Shown piece by piece: positions 34,886-42,737 of a stretch of 42,737 nucleotides of DNA. Both the position numbers and the translations under genes were made by a program. Origin of the DNA: Algoriphagus sp. (GTDB lineage Bacteria > Bacteroidota > Bacteroidia > Cytophagales > Cyclobacteriaceae); the NCBI GenBank assembly GCA_018336015.1, contig JAGXQZ010000032.1:1-42737 (forward strand). Reading direction: 5' to 3'. Below the pieces are notes generated by a model. That model was not told where the DNA came from. It saw nothing but the letters and a program-made list of their open reading frames with translations, and searched no databases. Numbering within the stretch: position 1 is the first letter of the stretch; every line of letters begins with the position of its first letter.

Positions 34886-35141
34886 TGTTGTCTGGTTGTC
34901 AAGGTTATCTGGTTGTCGAGTTGTCTGAAGGTTAGGTATTAGTAGGTAGTAATCTCCTCCGCTTGTTTTTATTGGTCAAGGTTATTATTGAATATGATTG
35001 TCCGCTTTTCTACCAGTAATCAAATAAGATAAAGTTTAAAGTCTGATTAGAGGTGCTGTGGACTGTCGTCTGTGGTCAGTCGACGAATATCCGCGATATT
35101 TAGAACCTACGGCCTGCCTAGTGGTAAAATTGCGGATATTC
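34886..35141. repeat. Degenerate short repeats and an inverted repeat in the ribE / S9 peptidase gap
   Basis: The 291-base gap between two convergent genes holds no credible gene. Seen: a run of imperfect gttgtctg-like units (34886-34930), two ctgtgg units (35056-35061, 35070-35075), and a 10-base inverted repeat, gaatatccgc (35085-35094) and gcggatattc (35132-35141), with further partial pairing inside. The last could form a long imperfect hairpin. It may be an interspersed repeat, a small non-autonomous element or simply a transcription end. There are no target-site duplications I can see. Confidence 0.5.
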
Positions 35142-35164
35142 AAATTATTCCATTCTCTCTAACT

Positions 35165-37456
35165 CTAGTACGATACCTGAGGGAGCATGTAATGCCTCAA
35201 GGGCTTTTCTCCCAACAGGTGCTCGATAAAATAATCCCAGCGCTTCTTGGTGAAATAATCTCCGGGAGGTCTGCCAAAGCTGTGATTTCGGCTCGGCCAG
35301 ATGAACAGGTCAAAGTCTTTTCCAGCTTTGATCAATTCTTCGGCAAACTTGAAAGTTGCTGAGGGATTGACATTTTCATCGATGCCTCCATGGGCCAGAA
35401 GCAGTTGCCCTTTCAGCTTGGCGGCATTGGTGATGTTGGATTGCTCGTGATAGTAATCTCCCACAGGATAGCCCATATACATTTCAGGCCACCAGGCTTT
35501 TTCCATTCGGAAGTCATGATCGCCGGCCGAAGCTACTCCCACTTTGTAAAAATCAGGATGTAAGAGCATGGCTCTAGCCGCATCATACCCTCCTGCTGAG
35601 TGTCCGAAAATCCCCACTCGGCTGATGTCCAAAAATCTGTTTTTGCTCGCCAGTTGGGTGATGGCCAAGACATGATCGGTAGTGCCATCCCCCAAGTTGC
35701 GATAGGAGACGTCAGCAAAGGCTTTGGATCTTCCAAAACCGCCTAATCCATCCACTGTCACTACCACAAAACCCAACTCGGCCATCGGTTGCTGATGTCC
35801 CATCAGACCTGATTTGAAAGTCTTAGGCACGGTAGAGGTGTGGGGGCCGGTATAGGTGTAGTCGATGATCGGGTATTTCTTTTTTGGATTAAAGTTGGTA
35901 GGCAGAAAATACACCGCATGAATTTCGGTCTTTTGATCCTTTGCTGTGGCGGTAAAAGGAACAGGGAATTGATATCCTCTCTTTTTTAGGTTGGTGATGT
36001 CTGCTTCTGAGATATTGGCCAACTGATTTCCAGTAGCTAGATCGATCAAGACGGATTGAGTAGGCTGATTGACGGTGGAGTAGTTATCGACAGCGTAGCG
36101 ACCACTTGGACTGATTGAGAGTTCGTGAAAGGCATTTTCAGGAGTCAACAGTTTTAGGTTGGAACCGTCTAGGTTGACGCTGTACAGGTGATTGAGGTAA
36201 GGGTTTCTTCCGGGCTCTTTTCCTGAGGCTTCAAAATAGAGTACCCCTTTCGATTCATCCAAAAAGGTCAATTTGTTCACTACGTATTCTCCAGAAGTGA
36301 GGGGAAAGATTTCTTTTCCCGTTTTCCAATCCATGAGATACAATTGATTCCAACCGGATTTCTCTGATCCCAAAATAAACTGATCATTTTTAAGCCTTCT
36401 AAAAATATTGTCTCTGTTGATGTGGGTGGGGGATGATTCTGAATAGATTTTTCGGATCGATAAGTCAGAAGTCTGTATCTCTAGCAGATGAAATTCCTTG
36501 TAACCCCTTGGAAAATGAAACCCACTTAGACTTCTACTATCATCAGACCATCGAAGCTGAATGCCAATGAAATGTGGGACACTGAGTTCGGGAATTCGCT
36601 TTTCCTCTTTTTTCTCCAAATCAAAAATCACCGGAAGATACATCACCACCGTACTGTCTCCGGGAGAACCTCGGTAGTAGGAGAGAAGGTCCGGCCTGAA
36701 TTTCTCCTCTTTGCTGAAGTCCAGTAGGTACATTTTTTCTGCCAGACGGAGGTCTACGATTTGGGTGAAAATCTTTTTGGAATCAGGAGACCATTGCACC
36801 ATAAAGCGATCCGGCCGCTCCCCGTTTTCACCTTCGATTAGGTCGCTCCACCCATAGTAAGAGGCATATTCCAATCCTTTTTTTCCTTGGGTGCTAAGCT
36901 GTGTTTCCTGACCTGTTTCCAGATTTTGGACATAGAGGTTGTAATTTCTGGTGTATGCCTTCCATTTTCGATCAGGTGAAAAAGACTCCATCTCATTCCT
37001 CGAATTAATGGGTAGTGCGCTCAACGAATTCTCTTTGGTATTCCAGACCCATTCTTGATTTCTCCATCGAAAAGTGACAATATGACTATTACGCACGCCG
37101 GTGAAGGTAATCGGCAAGTCCTTGGGATCGAGGATCTCTCCAGTTTTGGATTGGATCAACTCGGATAAAACCACGGGGTCAAATGCTTCTGTGGTCTCAA
37201 AGGTCTTGGCATCTGTTGTAAAGAACCGTTTTCCTTTCTCGGTAAATGCTGAGTGAACAAAGAGTTTTTCTCCTTCCAGCCAAGTGGGAATAACTTCCAA
37301 GTGATACACTTCCTTTTGGATCGAATTATTCAAAAAGTAGCTGGCGCGATCGTAAGTGGCTTCGGTAATCTGTGATAAGGCTGTAAAAGTCAGGGTGAGA
37401 TTGAAGCTGAAAAATAGACCAAGGGCCAAGGTGAAGTTGTTTTTCAGAGTAATCAT
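35165..37456 (-). CDS. S9-family peptidase (dipeptidyl peptidase IV-like), exported
   Basis: A 763-residue serine peptidase that releases N-terminal dipeptides, typically after proline. A signal peptide (FTLALGLFFSFNLTLTFTAL) is followed by a DPP-IV-type beta-propeller (about 90-470, e.g. ASYYGWSDLIEGENGERPD) and a C-terminal alpha/beta hydrolase. The catalytic triad is S620 (FGHSAGGYD), D693 (GGIDENV) and H725 (RNHSFG). It is probably periplasmic or in the outer envelope, feeding peptide use. The start is the ATG at 37456. It lies downstream of, but separated by a terminator from, the endonuclease-like gene. Confidence 0.94.
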   Translation of the reverse strand: MITLKNNFTLALGLFFSFNLTLTFTALSQITEATYDRASYFLNNSIQKEVYHLEVIPTWLEGEKLFVHSAFTEKGKRFFTTDAKTFETTEAFDPVVLSELIQSKTGEILDPKDLPITFTGVRNSHIVTFRWRNQEWVWNTKENSLSALPINSRNEMESFSPDRKWKAYTRNYNLYVQNLETGQETQLSTQGKKGLEYASYYGWSDLIEGENGERPDRFMVQWSPDSKKIFTQIVDLRLAEKMYLLDFSKEEKFRPDLLSYYRGSPGDSTVVMYLPVIFDLEKKEEKRIPELSVPHFIGIQLRWSDDSRSLSGFHFPRGYKEFHLLEIQTSDLSIRKIYSESSPTHINRDNIFRRLKNDQFILGSEKSGWNQLYLMDWKTGKEIFPLTSGEYVVNKLTFLDESKGVLYFEASGKEPGRNPYLNHLYSVNLDGSNLKLLTPENAFHELSISPSGRYAVDNYSTVNQPTQSVLIDLATGNQLANISEADITNLKKRGYQFPVPFTATAKDQKTEIHAVYFLPTNFNPKKKYPIIDYTYTGPHTSTVPKTFKSGLMGHQQPMAELGFVVVTVDGLGGFGRSKAFADVSYRNLGDGTTDHVLAITQLASKNRFLDISRVGIFGHSAGGYDAARAMLLHPDFYKVGVASAGDHDFRMEKAWWPEMYMGYPVGDYYHEQSNITNAAKLKGQLLLAHGGIDENVNPSATFKFAEELIKAGKDFDLFIWPSRNHSFGRPPGDYFTKKRWDYFIEHLLGEKPLRHYMLPQVSY

Positions 37457-37493
37457 AGGGCGAGTTTGGGGTTTTCATGAAGATAACCAAAAA

Positions 37494-37533
37494 CAAAAAG
37501 GGCCAATCTGCTTTTTCAACAAATCGGCCCTTT
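37494..37533 (-). terminator. Intrinsic terminator after the endonuclease-like gene
   Basis: aaagggcc (37497-37504) pairs with ggcccttt (37526-37533). Inside, ATTTG and CAGAT pair with one wobble to lengthen the stem. On the minus strand a T-rich run (TTTTTGTTTTTGG) follows. It lies between the endonuclease-like stop (37580) and the S9 peptidase start. Confidence 0.75.
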
Positions 37534-37579
37534 AAGGGATGAGGGGTAAGAATTTTTCTGAGATATTTTTAAAAAATCC

Positions 37580-38572
37580 TCAGAATTCTAGTTCGGTATA
37601 GATAGGATAATGGTCAGATACTTGAGCAAGTTGAGTTTTTAAGCTTTGAATTACAGGGTCATTTTTCTCCAAAAAGGGATTCCAAACTTGCCCCTTCAAT
37701 ACCTTCAGCCCCTGACTCACCAAAATGTGATCGATTAGTACATTGAAAATGTCGCCCGTGATCCTGTCCTTGAACCTACCGGAATAGGGCGTCCAGCCGT
37801 GGGCAGTCAGTTTGGGCCGGGGTAGGGTAGACCTCAGGACCCATTCAGGTTTCCACAGATCCCCCAAGAGAATCTCGACCGCACTTTTTGAAAAGCGATT
37901 TTCGTGGAAATCCAATTCAAACCCATCATTAATATCACCCATCACAATCACTTGCTGTCCCTTGCTGAGGTATTGATCGCAGCGCTCACGGATGTGCATG
38001 CATTCTCCAAAAAGTCTCAATCGATCCCGTTGCGAGAGTTGCTCAAATCGGGCATAATCCACCTTGTCAAAGATCCCCTTGGATTTGGTGTGTGCAATGA
38101 TGACTCTAGAGAGGAGGCGATTGTCAGGTGCCAGCAGACTGAGCTCCAAGGGCGGGCGGTAATGCTGGTATTGCTCTTTGATCATCCGATTGGTGGTGTC
38201 CATCAAGAATGGCTGATTGAATCGGTCTCCTTCTTTGGTTTCGGGAGTAAAGAGGACGTTGAGTTTGTCGGGCTTGTAGAGAGCGCAGAGCTCCTGCTGA
38301 CCAGCAGATGGATAGCCATGTATCCCTTTGAAAGTCTTGTCGGGCAGGTAGTGTGCGACCCAAGCTTCAAGTTGTTGGGTAGAAGTTTTACTTCCGTTGA
38401 CAAGGGTGTCAGGACCCTCGACGATTCCGAGGAAATCCGGATCCATCCCCCGAATGATATCAGCGAGTTGCCGACTTTTGATTTCTTCTTTCCCGGTGGT
38501 TTTTGGGTTGCCGTTGGATTCAAAAAGATCCCGCATCCAGGCAATGTTGTAGACTCCGATTTTGAGTTGCAT
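37580..38572 (-). CDS. Endonuclease/exonuclease/phosphatase-fold protein
   Basis: A 330-residue metal-dependent hydrolase of the EEP superfamily. Family motifs are VYNIAWM near the N-terminus (metal Asn), GIVEGPD (metal Glu), VIIAHTKSKG, VMGDINDGFE (Asp/Asn) and VSDHYPIYTE (catalytic Asp-His). It has no obvious signal peptide from the ATG at 38572. Substrates of the superfamily are DNA, nucleotides, phosphoinositides or sphingomyelin; the YSGRFKDRITG region gives no further hint. An in-frame upstream extension to 38635 would run through a hairpin and is rejected. The start directly follows the T-tract of the hairpin at 38573-38631. Confidence 0.85.
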   Translation of the reverse strand: MQLKIGVYNIAWMRDLFESNGNPKTTGKEEIKSRQLADIIRGMDPDFLGIVEGPDTLVNGSKTSTQQLEAWVAHYLPDKTFKGIHGYPSAGQQELCALYKPDKLNVLFTPETKEGDRFNQPFLMDTTNRMIKEQYQHYRPPLELSLLAPDNRLLSRVIIAHTKSKGIFDKVDYARFEQLSQRDRLRLFGECMHIRERCDQYLSKGQQVIVMGDINDGFELDFHENRFSKSAVEILLGDLWKPEWVLRSTLPRPKLTAHGWTPYSGRFKDRITGDIFNVLIDHILVSQGLKVLKGQVWNPFLEKNDPVIQSLKTQLAQVSDHYPIYTELEF

Positions 38573-38631
38573 AAAAAAAAGGCTTTTGGTTAAACAGTCT
38601 TGGAAGTTAACTATTTGTGCCAAAAGCCTTT
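38573..38631 (-). terminator. Hairpin with T-tract directly in front of the endonuclease start
   Basis: aaaggcttttgg (38578-38589) pairs perfectly with ccaaaagccttt (38620-38631), with a 30-base loop. On the minus strand eight T follow and touch the ATG at 38572. It lies 18 bases after the stop of the NagX-like gene, so it can end that transcript. Confidence 0.65.
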
Positions 38632-38649
38632 CCAATTCAAAGGTCCTTT

Positions 38650-39795
38650 TTAGACTTTGACGTAGATTTTCTTCTTATCCATCCAGAGGCCAATCAGCCA
38701 AATAAGGAGCATGTAGGCGATGGCAAAAAGGAACGAAGCATTTTTCGGATCCAGCCAACTGGTAAAGAGATTGGCATAAATCCAGCCTTTGAAGGTGGTG
38801 TCTCCCACAAGGATCATGGAGAAAATGGAAACGACCACACCCGAACACACATAAAGAATCAGTGGGTTGCGGCCAAATGCCTGAAAGAAATAAGTCCAAC
38901 GGGTCAGTTTCTGGATTTCAACCAGGAAAATCAAACCTGCCAAGAGCAACAAGTCCCATCCCACAGTGAGCAATACATAGGAACTTGTCCAAATTTTCTT
39001 ATTGATCGGGAAGCCCAAATCCCAGAGGTAAGCGAGGGCCAAAAGGACGATTCCTGCAATTCCTAACACCTGAACTGTAGAAGTAGTATTTCCTTTTTTC
39101 TGTATGAATTTGCCCACAATAAAACCTGCCAGGACATTGACCATGGAAGTGAGTGTGCTCAGGATACCTTCCGGATCAAAAGGAATTCCTTCGCCCATAT
39201 ACATGCGCTTTTCTCCGATCAGGAGTAAATCCAATTTGATTTGCGCATTTCCAGTAAGGCTGTAGGGATCACCTGCATCACCAAAGAAATACATGATAGG
39301 CCAAAAAATGACTAAGGAACCAAGCCCTACAATCCAAGCACCTTTATCTCCAGTCCAATAAACGACCAAGGCCGCCAGTAAATAGGAGAGAGCAATCCGC
39401 TGCAAAACTCCCAACAGTCTGACTTCTGAAAGTTTGACGGCGACCATCTCCCCAGCTTCGTTATAATCGAAAAACGGGAAATAATTCAATAGCCAACCAA
39501 TTAGAAAAATCAAAGCCGCCCGCTTGAATACTTTTTTGTAAAAGTCGGAGGAGCTCATTTCATTAAGCTTTTTCAAGGCGAAGCTCATGGCATTTCCCAC
39601 CACAAACAGGAAGGTAGGGAAAACCAAGTCAGTAGGGGTGAATCCGTGCCAATCGGCATGAGCGAGTGGTGCGTAGAGGTCTCTCCAGCTTCCCGGTGTA
39701 TTGACGATGATCATAAAAGCGATGGTCATGCCCCGCAGGACATCCAGCGCCAGATAGCGGTTGTTGAGGATTTTGGATTGGTGGTCAATGGTCAT
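38650..39795 (-). CDS. NagX/HGSNAT-like multi-spanning membrane acyltransferase (DUF5009)
   Basis: A 381-residue inner-membrane protein with about ten helices, related to heparan-alpha-glucosaminide N-acetyltransferase and bacterial NagX (DUF5009/DUF1624). The start region, RYLALDVLRGMTIAFMIIVN followed by NTPGSW, then HADWHGFTPTDLVFPTFLFV with its conserved His and Asp, is diagnostic of the family. It may acetylate or carry amino sugars across the membrane. It is divergent from a GH20 beta-N-acetylhexosaminidase, which supports an N-acetylglucosamine role. The start is the ATG at 39795. Confidence 0.9.
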   Translation of the reverse strand: MTIDHQSKILNNRYLALDVLRGMTIAFMIIVNTPGSWRDLYAPLAHADWHGFTPTDLVFPTFLFVVGNAMSFALKKLNEMSSSDFYKKVFKRAALIFLIGWLLNYFPFFDYNEAGEMVAVKLSEVRLLGVLQRIALSYLLAALVVYWTGDKGAWIVGLGSLVIFWPIMYFFGDAGDPYSLTGNAQIKLDLLLIGEKRMYMGEGIPFDPEGILSTLTSMVNVLAGFIVGKFIQKKGNTTSTVQVLGIAGIVLLALAYLWDLGFPINKKIWTSSYVLLTVGWDLLLLAGLIFLVEIQKLTRWTYFFQAFGRNPLILYVCSGVVVSIFSMILVGDTTFKGWIYANLFTSWLDPKNASFLFAIAYMLLIWLIGLWMDKKKIYVKV

Positions 39796-39818
39796 AGAAG
39801 GGGTGGTTGTGATGGGTG

Positions 39819-39874
39819 TATCAAATCGGAATTTGATAATTGATAGAAAGTATGAACTTTATAAAAATAAAGTT
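39819..39874. promoter_or_regulatory. Two palindromes in the NagX-like / GH20 divergent promoter region
   Basis: Two perfect 8-4-8 inverted repeats lie in the 114-base gap: tatcaaat-cgga-atttgata (39819-39838) and aactttat-aaaa-ataaagtt (39855-39874). Their centres are 36 bases apart. Their position suggests operators for a dimeric regulator of both genes, but the two are not the same sequence. They are not terminators, since both flanking genes start here. Confidence 0.45.
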
Positions 39875-39909
39875 TTCATCCAATTCAAAAAACTTCCTGT
39901 TGACGTTTT

Positions 39910-42444
39910 ATGATCAATCGTATGCTATCCCGATTCATAGTTGTCTGTACAGTATTTTTCTTTTCGACTCAGATTGGTATTAGTCAAATAAAAGCTGAAT
40001 GGAAACTAATGGATAATCTGTTCACTTCGCCTCAGCGTCACGAAGCAGCTATTTCCATTTCAAATGAGAGCACAAATCAGCTTTCGGCAGGATGGAAGCT
40101 TTATTTTAATACGGTCTTTATCTCAGTTCGGCCTGAATCCCTATTGCCAAACACCACAATTCGACATTTGCAGGGAGATTTCTTTGTTTTGGAGGGAAAT
40201 ACGCCTGAGATCCAGGCTGGTCAGCAACTCAAGATAGGGTATAAAAGCCGAGGTGCTTTCTTGAAAAACTCCTATGCGCCGGAAGGATTGATTTTGGTAC
40301 ATGCTGACGGAAAAGTGGAGGAAATTACGGCTTATTCTACTCAGGTATTATCAGAAAAGGAGTTAGCTGACATGGCTAAATCGACTCCATTACCGATTCC
40401 GACTTCTGCCAAAAGGTACGAGGAAAATCTTGCGGTGAGCGAGTTGCCTGCATCAGAGATTCCGCCCTTTTTACCTACACCTAAGAAATGGAGCTACACA
40501 GGCGAAGCCTTGAAGATCACCAATGCAGGAGTTGCAGTCGTCGGATCCAAGGAGTTTTTGGAAACTACCAAATACCTGCTTCTCACGCTAAGGGATGGAT
40601 ATAAGCCACAAGTAAACCGAAATGAAGCTCCTGTCAATATCAAAGTAACCAAAGTGGATGGCCTAAAACCTGAAGCTTATCACTTGAAAATCACCAATCG
40701 CCGAGTGGATATTTTGGCTTCTGATGAAAGGGGAGCTTTCTATGGAGTTCAATCTTTTCTGGCCTTAATGCCTGTGGATTTTTGGTCCAAACCAGGAAAC
40801 ACGCTCACCTTGCCCCAAGTGGAAATTGAAGATGAACCTGCCTTTGGCTATCGTGGATTCTTTTTGGATGTGGCCAGAAACTTTCAGCCCAAAGAACAAA
40901 TTCTAAAGATCTTAGACTTAATGGCTTTTTATAAGCTTAATGTATTTCACTTCAATCTTGCTAATGATGAAGGTTGGAGAATTGAGATTCCTGGGCTTCC
41001 TGAATTGACCGATTTTGGTGGCAGAAGAGGATTTTCCACTGATGAATCAGCGTTTCTTTGGCCGTACTATGGTTCCGGTGCCGATCCTCAAAAGAGCCCT
41101 GCCGGTTCAGGATATTATACCGTTTCTGATTTTATGGAAATTTTGGCCTACGCCAAAGCCCGACACATTGAGGTCATTCCTGAATTGGGAGTTCCGGCGC
41201 ATTCTCGAGCGGCCATTCAGGCGATGGAAAAACGGTATCAAGCCTATCTCAAATCAGGTAATCCAGAGCAAGCTTCTGCTTATCGCTTGGCAGATCCGAA
41301 TGATCAGTCGAGCTATCTTTCTGCTCAAAATTTCAAAGGAAATACCGTCTGTGTGTGCCAAGAGTCAACCTATTCTTTTTATGAAAAGCTCGTGGTGGAA
41401 ATCAAGAAAATGTATTCCGATGCAGGTGTCCAACTGAAAAACTGGCATACGGGAGGGGATGAAGTACCAAGAGGAGTCTGGAAGGAATCTCCGATTTGTA
41501 AGGATTTTTTGGCTAAAAATCCCGAGGTGAAGCTGGAGGACTTGAATGATTATTTCAGAAGCCGCACCGCCAAGATCCTGGAAAAGCATGGACTAGCCAT
41601 GGGGGGTTGGGAAGAAGTAGGACAAACACATCGGGGTGATGAAGTGATGCCTAATCCGAAGTTTGCCAACCAAAACTGGAGGCTCTATGCTTGGAATGCC
41701 GTGGCAGGATGGGGAGGAGAGGACATGGCTTACCGATTGGCCAATGCCGGCTATCCCGTGGTCATTTGCTCTAGTGCCAATTTTTACTTTGACTTAGCCT
41801 ACGATTGGGATCCGGATGAGCGAGGTCATACCTGGAGTGGAGTATCCGATATGTATCAATCCTGGAAAACAGTGCCTGGCAAACTCTATCTCTCTCATGA
41901 TCAGACCATCGAAGGGGAAACTTGGGATTGGACGGAGGCGGAAAAGCGCTTTACCCAATTGACTGAACAAGGAAAAAGAAATATCCTCGGTGTCTCGGGT
42001 CAGCTTTGGACGGAGACTGTGAAAAGTCCTGAAATGCTGGAATACTACCTGCTTCCAAAAATGTTGGGCTATGTGGAAAGAGCTTGGGGTGGTGATCCGG
42101 ACTGGTCTAATCCATCTAATATCAAGGAAATGAAAAGTCAACGTGCTGCCGAATGGAATCAGTTTTCCAACTTGGTGAGCAAGGTGGAATTTCCTCGATT
42201 GGAAGTCATTTTTGGAGGATTCAACTTTAGGCTTCCCAAACCTGGTGTTACAATCAAAGACGGAAGAGTGTTGGTTAATTCCGAACTGCCGGGTTTGCTT
42301 ATCCGCTACACTGACAATGGCACGGAGCCTAATGAAACTTCGCCGCTCTACCGTGAACCAATTCCGTACTTCAATGGCTTCACTCCAAAGTTTAAATTGT
42401 TTTTGCCTTCAGGGAAAAGCGGCAGAGAAGCGACCTTAGATTAA
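39910..42444 (+). CDS. Exported beta-N-acetylhexosaminidase (GH20)
   Basis: An 844-residue enzyme that removes terminal N-acetylglucosamine or N-acetylgalactosamine from chitobiose, peptidoglycan or glycan fragments. A signal peptide (residues 1-26) is followed by a chitobiase/CHB_HEX-type N-terminal domain (about 27-170), the GH20b domain (about 185-315), the catalytic TIM barrel (from RGFFLDVARNFQPKEQILK, about 318-740) and a chitobiase C-terminal domain that ends with LFLPSGKSG. The catalytic pair is D517-E518 in WHTGGDEVPRG. The CHB_HEX domain is usual for chitobiases. The start is the ATG at 39910. The stop overlaps the convergent SIS-domain gene by 4 bases. Confidence 0.95.
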   Translation: MINRMLSRFIVVCTVFFFSTQIGISQIKAEWKLMDNLFTSPQRHEAAISISNESTNQLSAGWKLYFNTVFISVRPESLLPNTTIRHLQGDFFVLEGNTPEIQAGQQLKIGYKSRGAFLKNSYAPEGLILVHADGKVEEITAYSTQVLSEKELADMAKSTPLPIPTSAKRYEENLAVSELPASEIPPFLPTPKKWSYTGEALKITNAGVAVVGSKEFLETTKYLLLTLRDGYKPQVNRNEAPVNIKVTKVDGLKPEAYHLKITNRRVDILASDERGAFYGVQSFLALMPVDFWSKPGNTLTLPQVEIEDEPAFGYRGFFLDVARNFQPKEQILKILDLMAFYKLNVFHFNLANDEGWRIEIPGLPELTDFGGRRGFSTDESAFLWPYYGSGADPQKSPAGSGYYTVSDFMEILAYAKARHIEVIPELGVPAHSRAAIQAMEKRYQAYLKSGNPEQASAYRLADPNDQSSYLSAQNFKGNTVCVCQESTYSFYEKLVVEIKKMYSDAGVQLKNWHTGGDEVPRGVWKESPICKDFLAKNPEVKLEDLNDYFRSRTAKILEKHGLAMGGWEEVGQTHRGDEVMPNPKFANQNWRLYAWNAVAGWGGEDMAYRLANAGYPVVICSSANFYFDLAYDWDPDERGHTWSGVSDMYQSWKTVPGKLYLSHDQTIEGETWDWTEAEKRFTQLTEQGKRNILGVSGQLWTETVKSPEMLEYYLLPKMLGYVERAWGGDPDWSNPSNIKEMKSQRAAEWNQFSNLVSKVEFPRLEVIFGGFNFRLPKPGVTIKDGRVLVNSELPGLLIRYTDNGTEPNETSPLYREPIPYFNGFTPKFKLFLPSGKSGREATLD

Positions 42445-42737
42445 AGCCCTTTCACCAAAGGCTTGTATTGGGTAAGAAGGGCTTGATTATTGGCTTCTCC
42501 AGCATCAGAATTGGAACTGATATATACTTCGGGAGTGATGCCTTCCTCTAAAAGTAATCCCACTGCTTGCACCATAATGGATTGGAGTAGAGCCGTTCCG
42601 ATTACGGTGGAAGTGGCACCTACTTTTCCATCCAGCCCGTCAAAGGCAATGGAAGCATCTCCGATTTCTCCGAAATTGTCCAAAACCAAATCAGCTATCT
42701 GATAGAGTTTAAGCCCTGTAGAATGTCTCGATTGCAC
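42441..42737 (-). CDS. SIS-domain sugar isomerase-like protein (C-terminal part, cut by window edge)
   Basis: The last 98 or so residues of a SIS (sugar isomerase) domain protein of the UPF0309/sugar-isomerase-domain type. The motifs are SRHSTGLKLYQIADLVLDNF, GDASIAFDGLDGKVGATSTV and ALLQSIMVQAVGLLLEEG. The reading frame stays open to position 42737, so the start lies to the right of the window. Such proteins bind or isomerise phospho-sugars, often phosphorylated N-acetylglucosamine or N-acetylmuramic acid derivatives. Its neighbour is the GH20 hexosaminidase, which fits amino-sugar use. Confidence 0.85.
   Translation of the reverse strand: MQSRHSTGLKLYQIADLVLDNFGEIGDASIAFDGLDGKVGATSTVIGTALLQSIMVQAVGLLLEEGITPEVYISSNSDAGEANNQALLTQYKPLVKGL

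Noticed and set aside
34886..34936. Short tandem units as a CRISPR array
   Set aside because: Units of 8 to 10 bases are imperfect and contiguous, with no spacers and no cas genes.
35072..35362. A 96-codon plus-strand frame starting in the ribE/S9 gap
   Set aside because: Most of it is antisense to the S9 peptidase 3' end and its start lies in the inverted repeat; it looks like chance.
37904..38593. A 229-codon open frame on the plus strand
   Set aside because: It is antisense to the endonuclease/exonuclease/phosphatase gene, whose motifs are clear; no independent support.

Overview
The window looks like a chromosomal segment of a Bacteroidota bacterium, most likely order Cytophagales and plausibly a Cyclobacteriaceae (Algoriphagus-like) relative. 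That placement is inferred from moderately low GC, very weak ribosome-binding sites, the order miaB / sigma-54 activator / lptE / secG, a DUF3822 gene beside coaD, and the many Bacteroidota-type lipoprotein and exported genes. No phage, insertion sequence, CRISPR array, rRNA or tRNA gene is visible, and no stretch longer than about 300 bases lacks a gene.

Left part (1-10300). The 5' part of groEL and all of groES lie on the minus strand, with a repeat-rich upstream region. Two plus-strand genes of unknown function follow. A minus-strand block then runs from pabB and dinB through miaB, a sigma-54-type activator, lptE, a hypothetical gene and secG; it covers folate precursor synthesis, translesion synthesis, tRNA modification, outer-membrane LPS assembly and protein export. 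A YceI-family lipoprotein gene sits to its right with its own terminator.

Central part (10414-16593). A gamma-carbonic anhydrase-type gene and a small four-helix membrane protein precede the most interesting segment, a tight five-gene plus-strand run at 11632-16593. It encodes an esterase-fold hydrolase, an ATP-grasp ligase, a YbdK/GCS2-type carboxylate-amine ligase, a stand-alone class I glutamine amidotransferase and a second protein that looks like a circularly permuted ATP-grasp enzyme. Three amide-bond-forming folds, one amidotransferase and one hydrolase in one operon suggest a pathway for a small peptide or amide metabolite whose product I cannot name.

Middle right (16616-31392). This region holds housekeeping and accessory genes: pyrE, two Nudix genes, coaD with DUF3822, an anchored pseudopilin-like protein, a RecD-like helicase, a DUF1573 protein, an ABC exporter and a NeuD-like acyltransferase. 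A PAS histidine kinase faces a LytTR regulator and a single-domain response regulator. An EamA transporter, a GNAT enzyme, a TAT-exported phosphoesterase and an exported serine hydrolase follow. A short decayed reading frame between the EamA and GNAT genes resembles the start of an AbiEii-type nucleotidyltransferase toxin.

Right end (31577-42737). An FAD amine-oxidase-like enzyme, an acyl-CoA thioesterase, pcm, riboflavin synthase, an S9 (DPP-IV-like) peptidase and an endonuclease/exonuclease/phosphatase-fold protein come first. The last three genes form an amino-sugar group: a NagX/HGSNAT-like membrane protein, an exported GH20 beta-hexosaminidase and a SIS-domain protein cut by the window edge. 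Two 20-base palindromes lie in the divergent promoter region of this group.

All calls come from reading the sequence and remembered family features; no database search was run.
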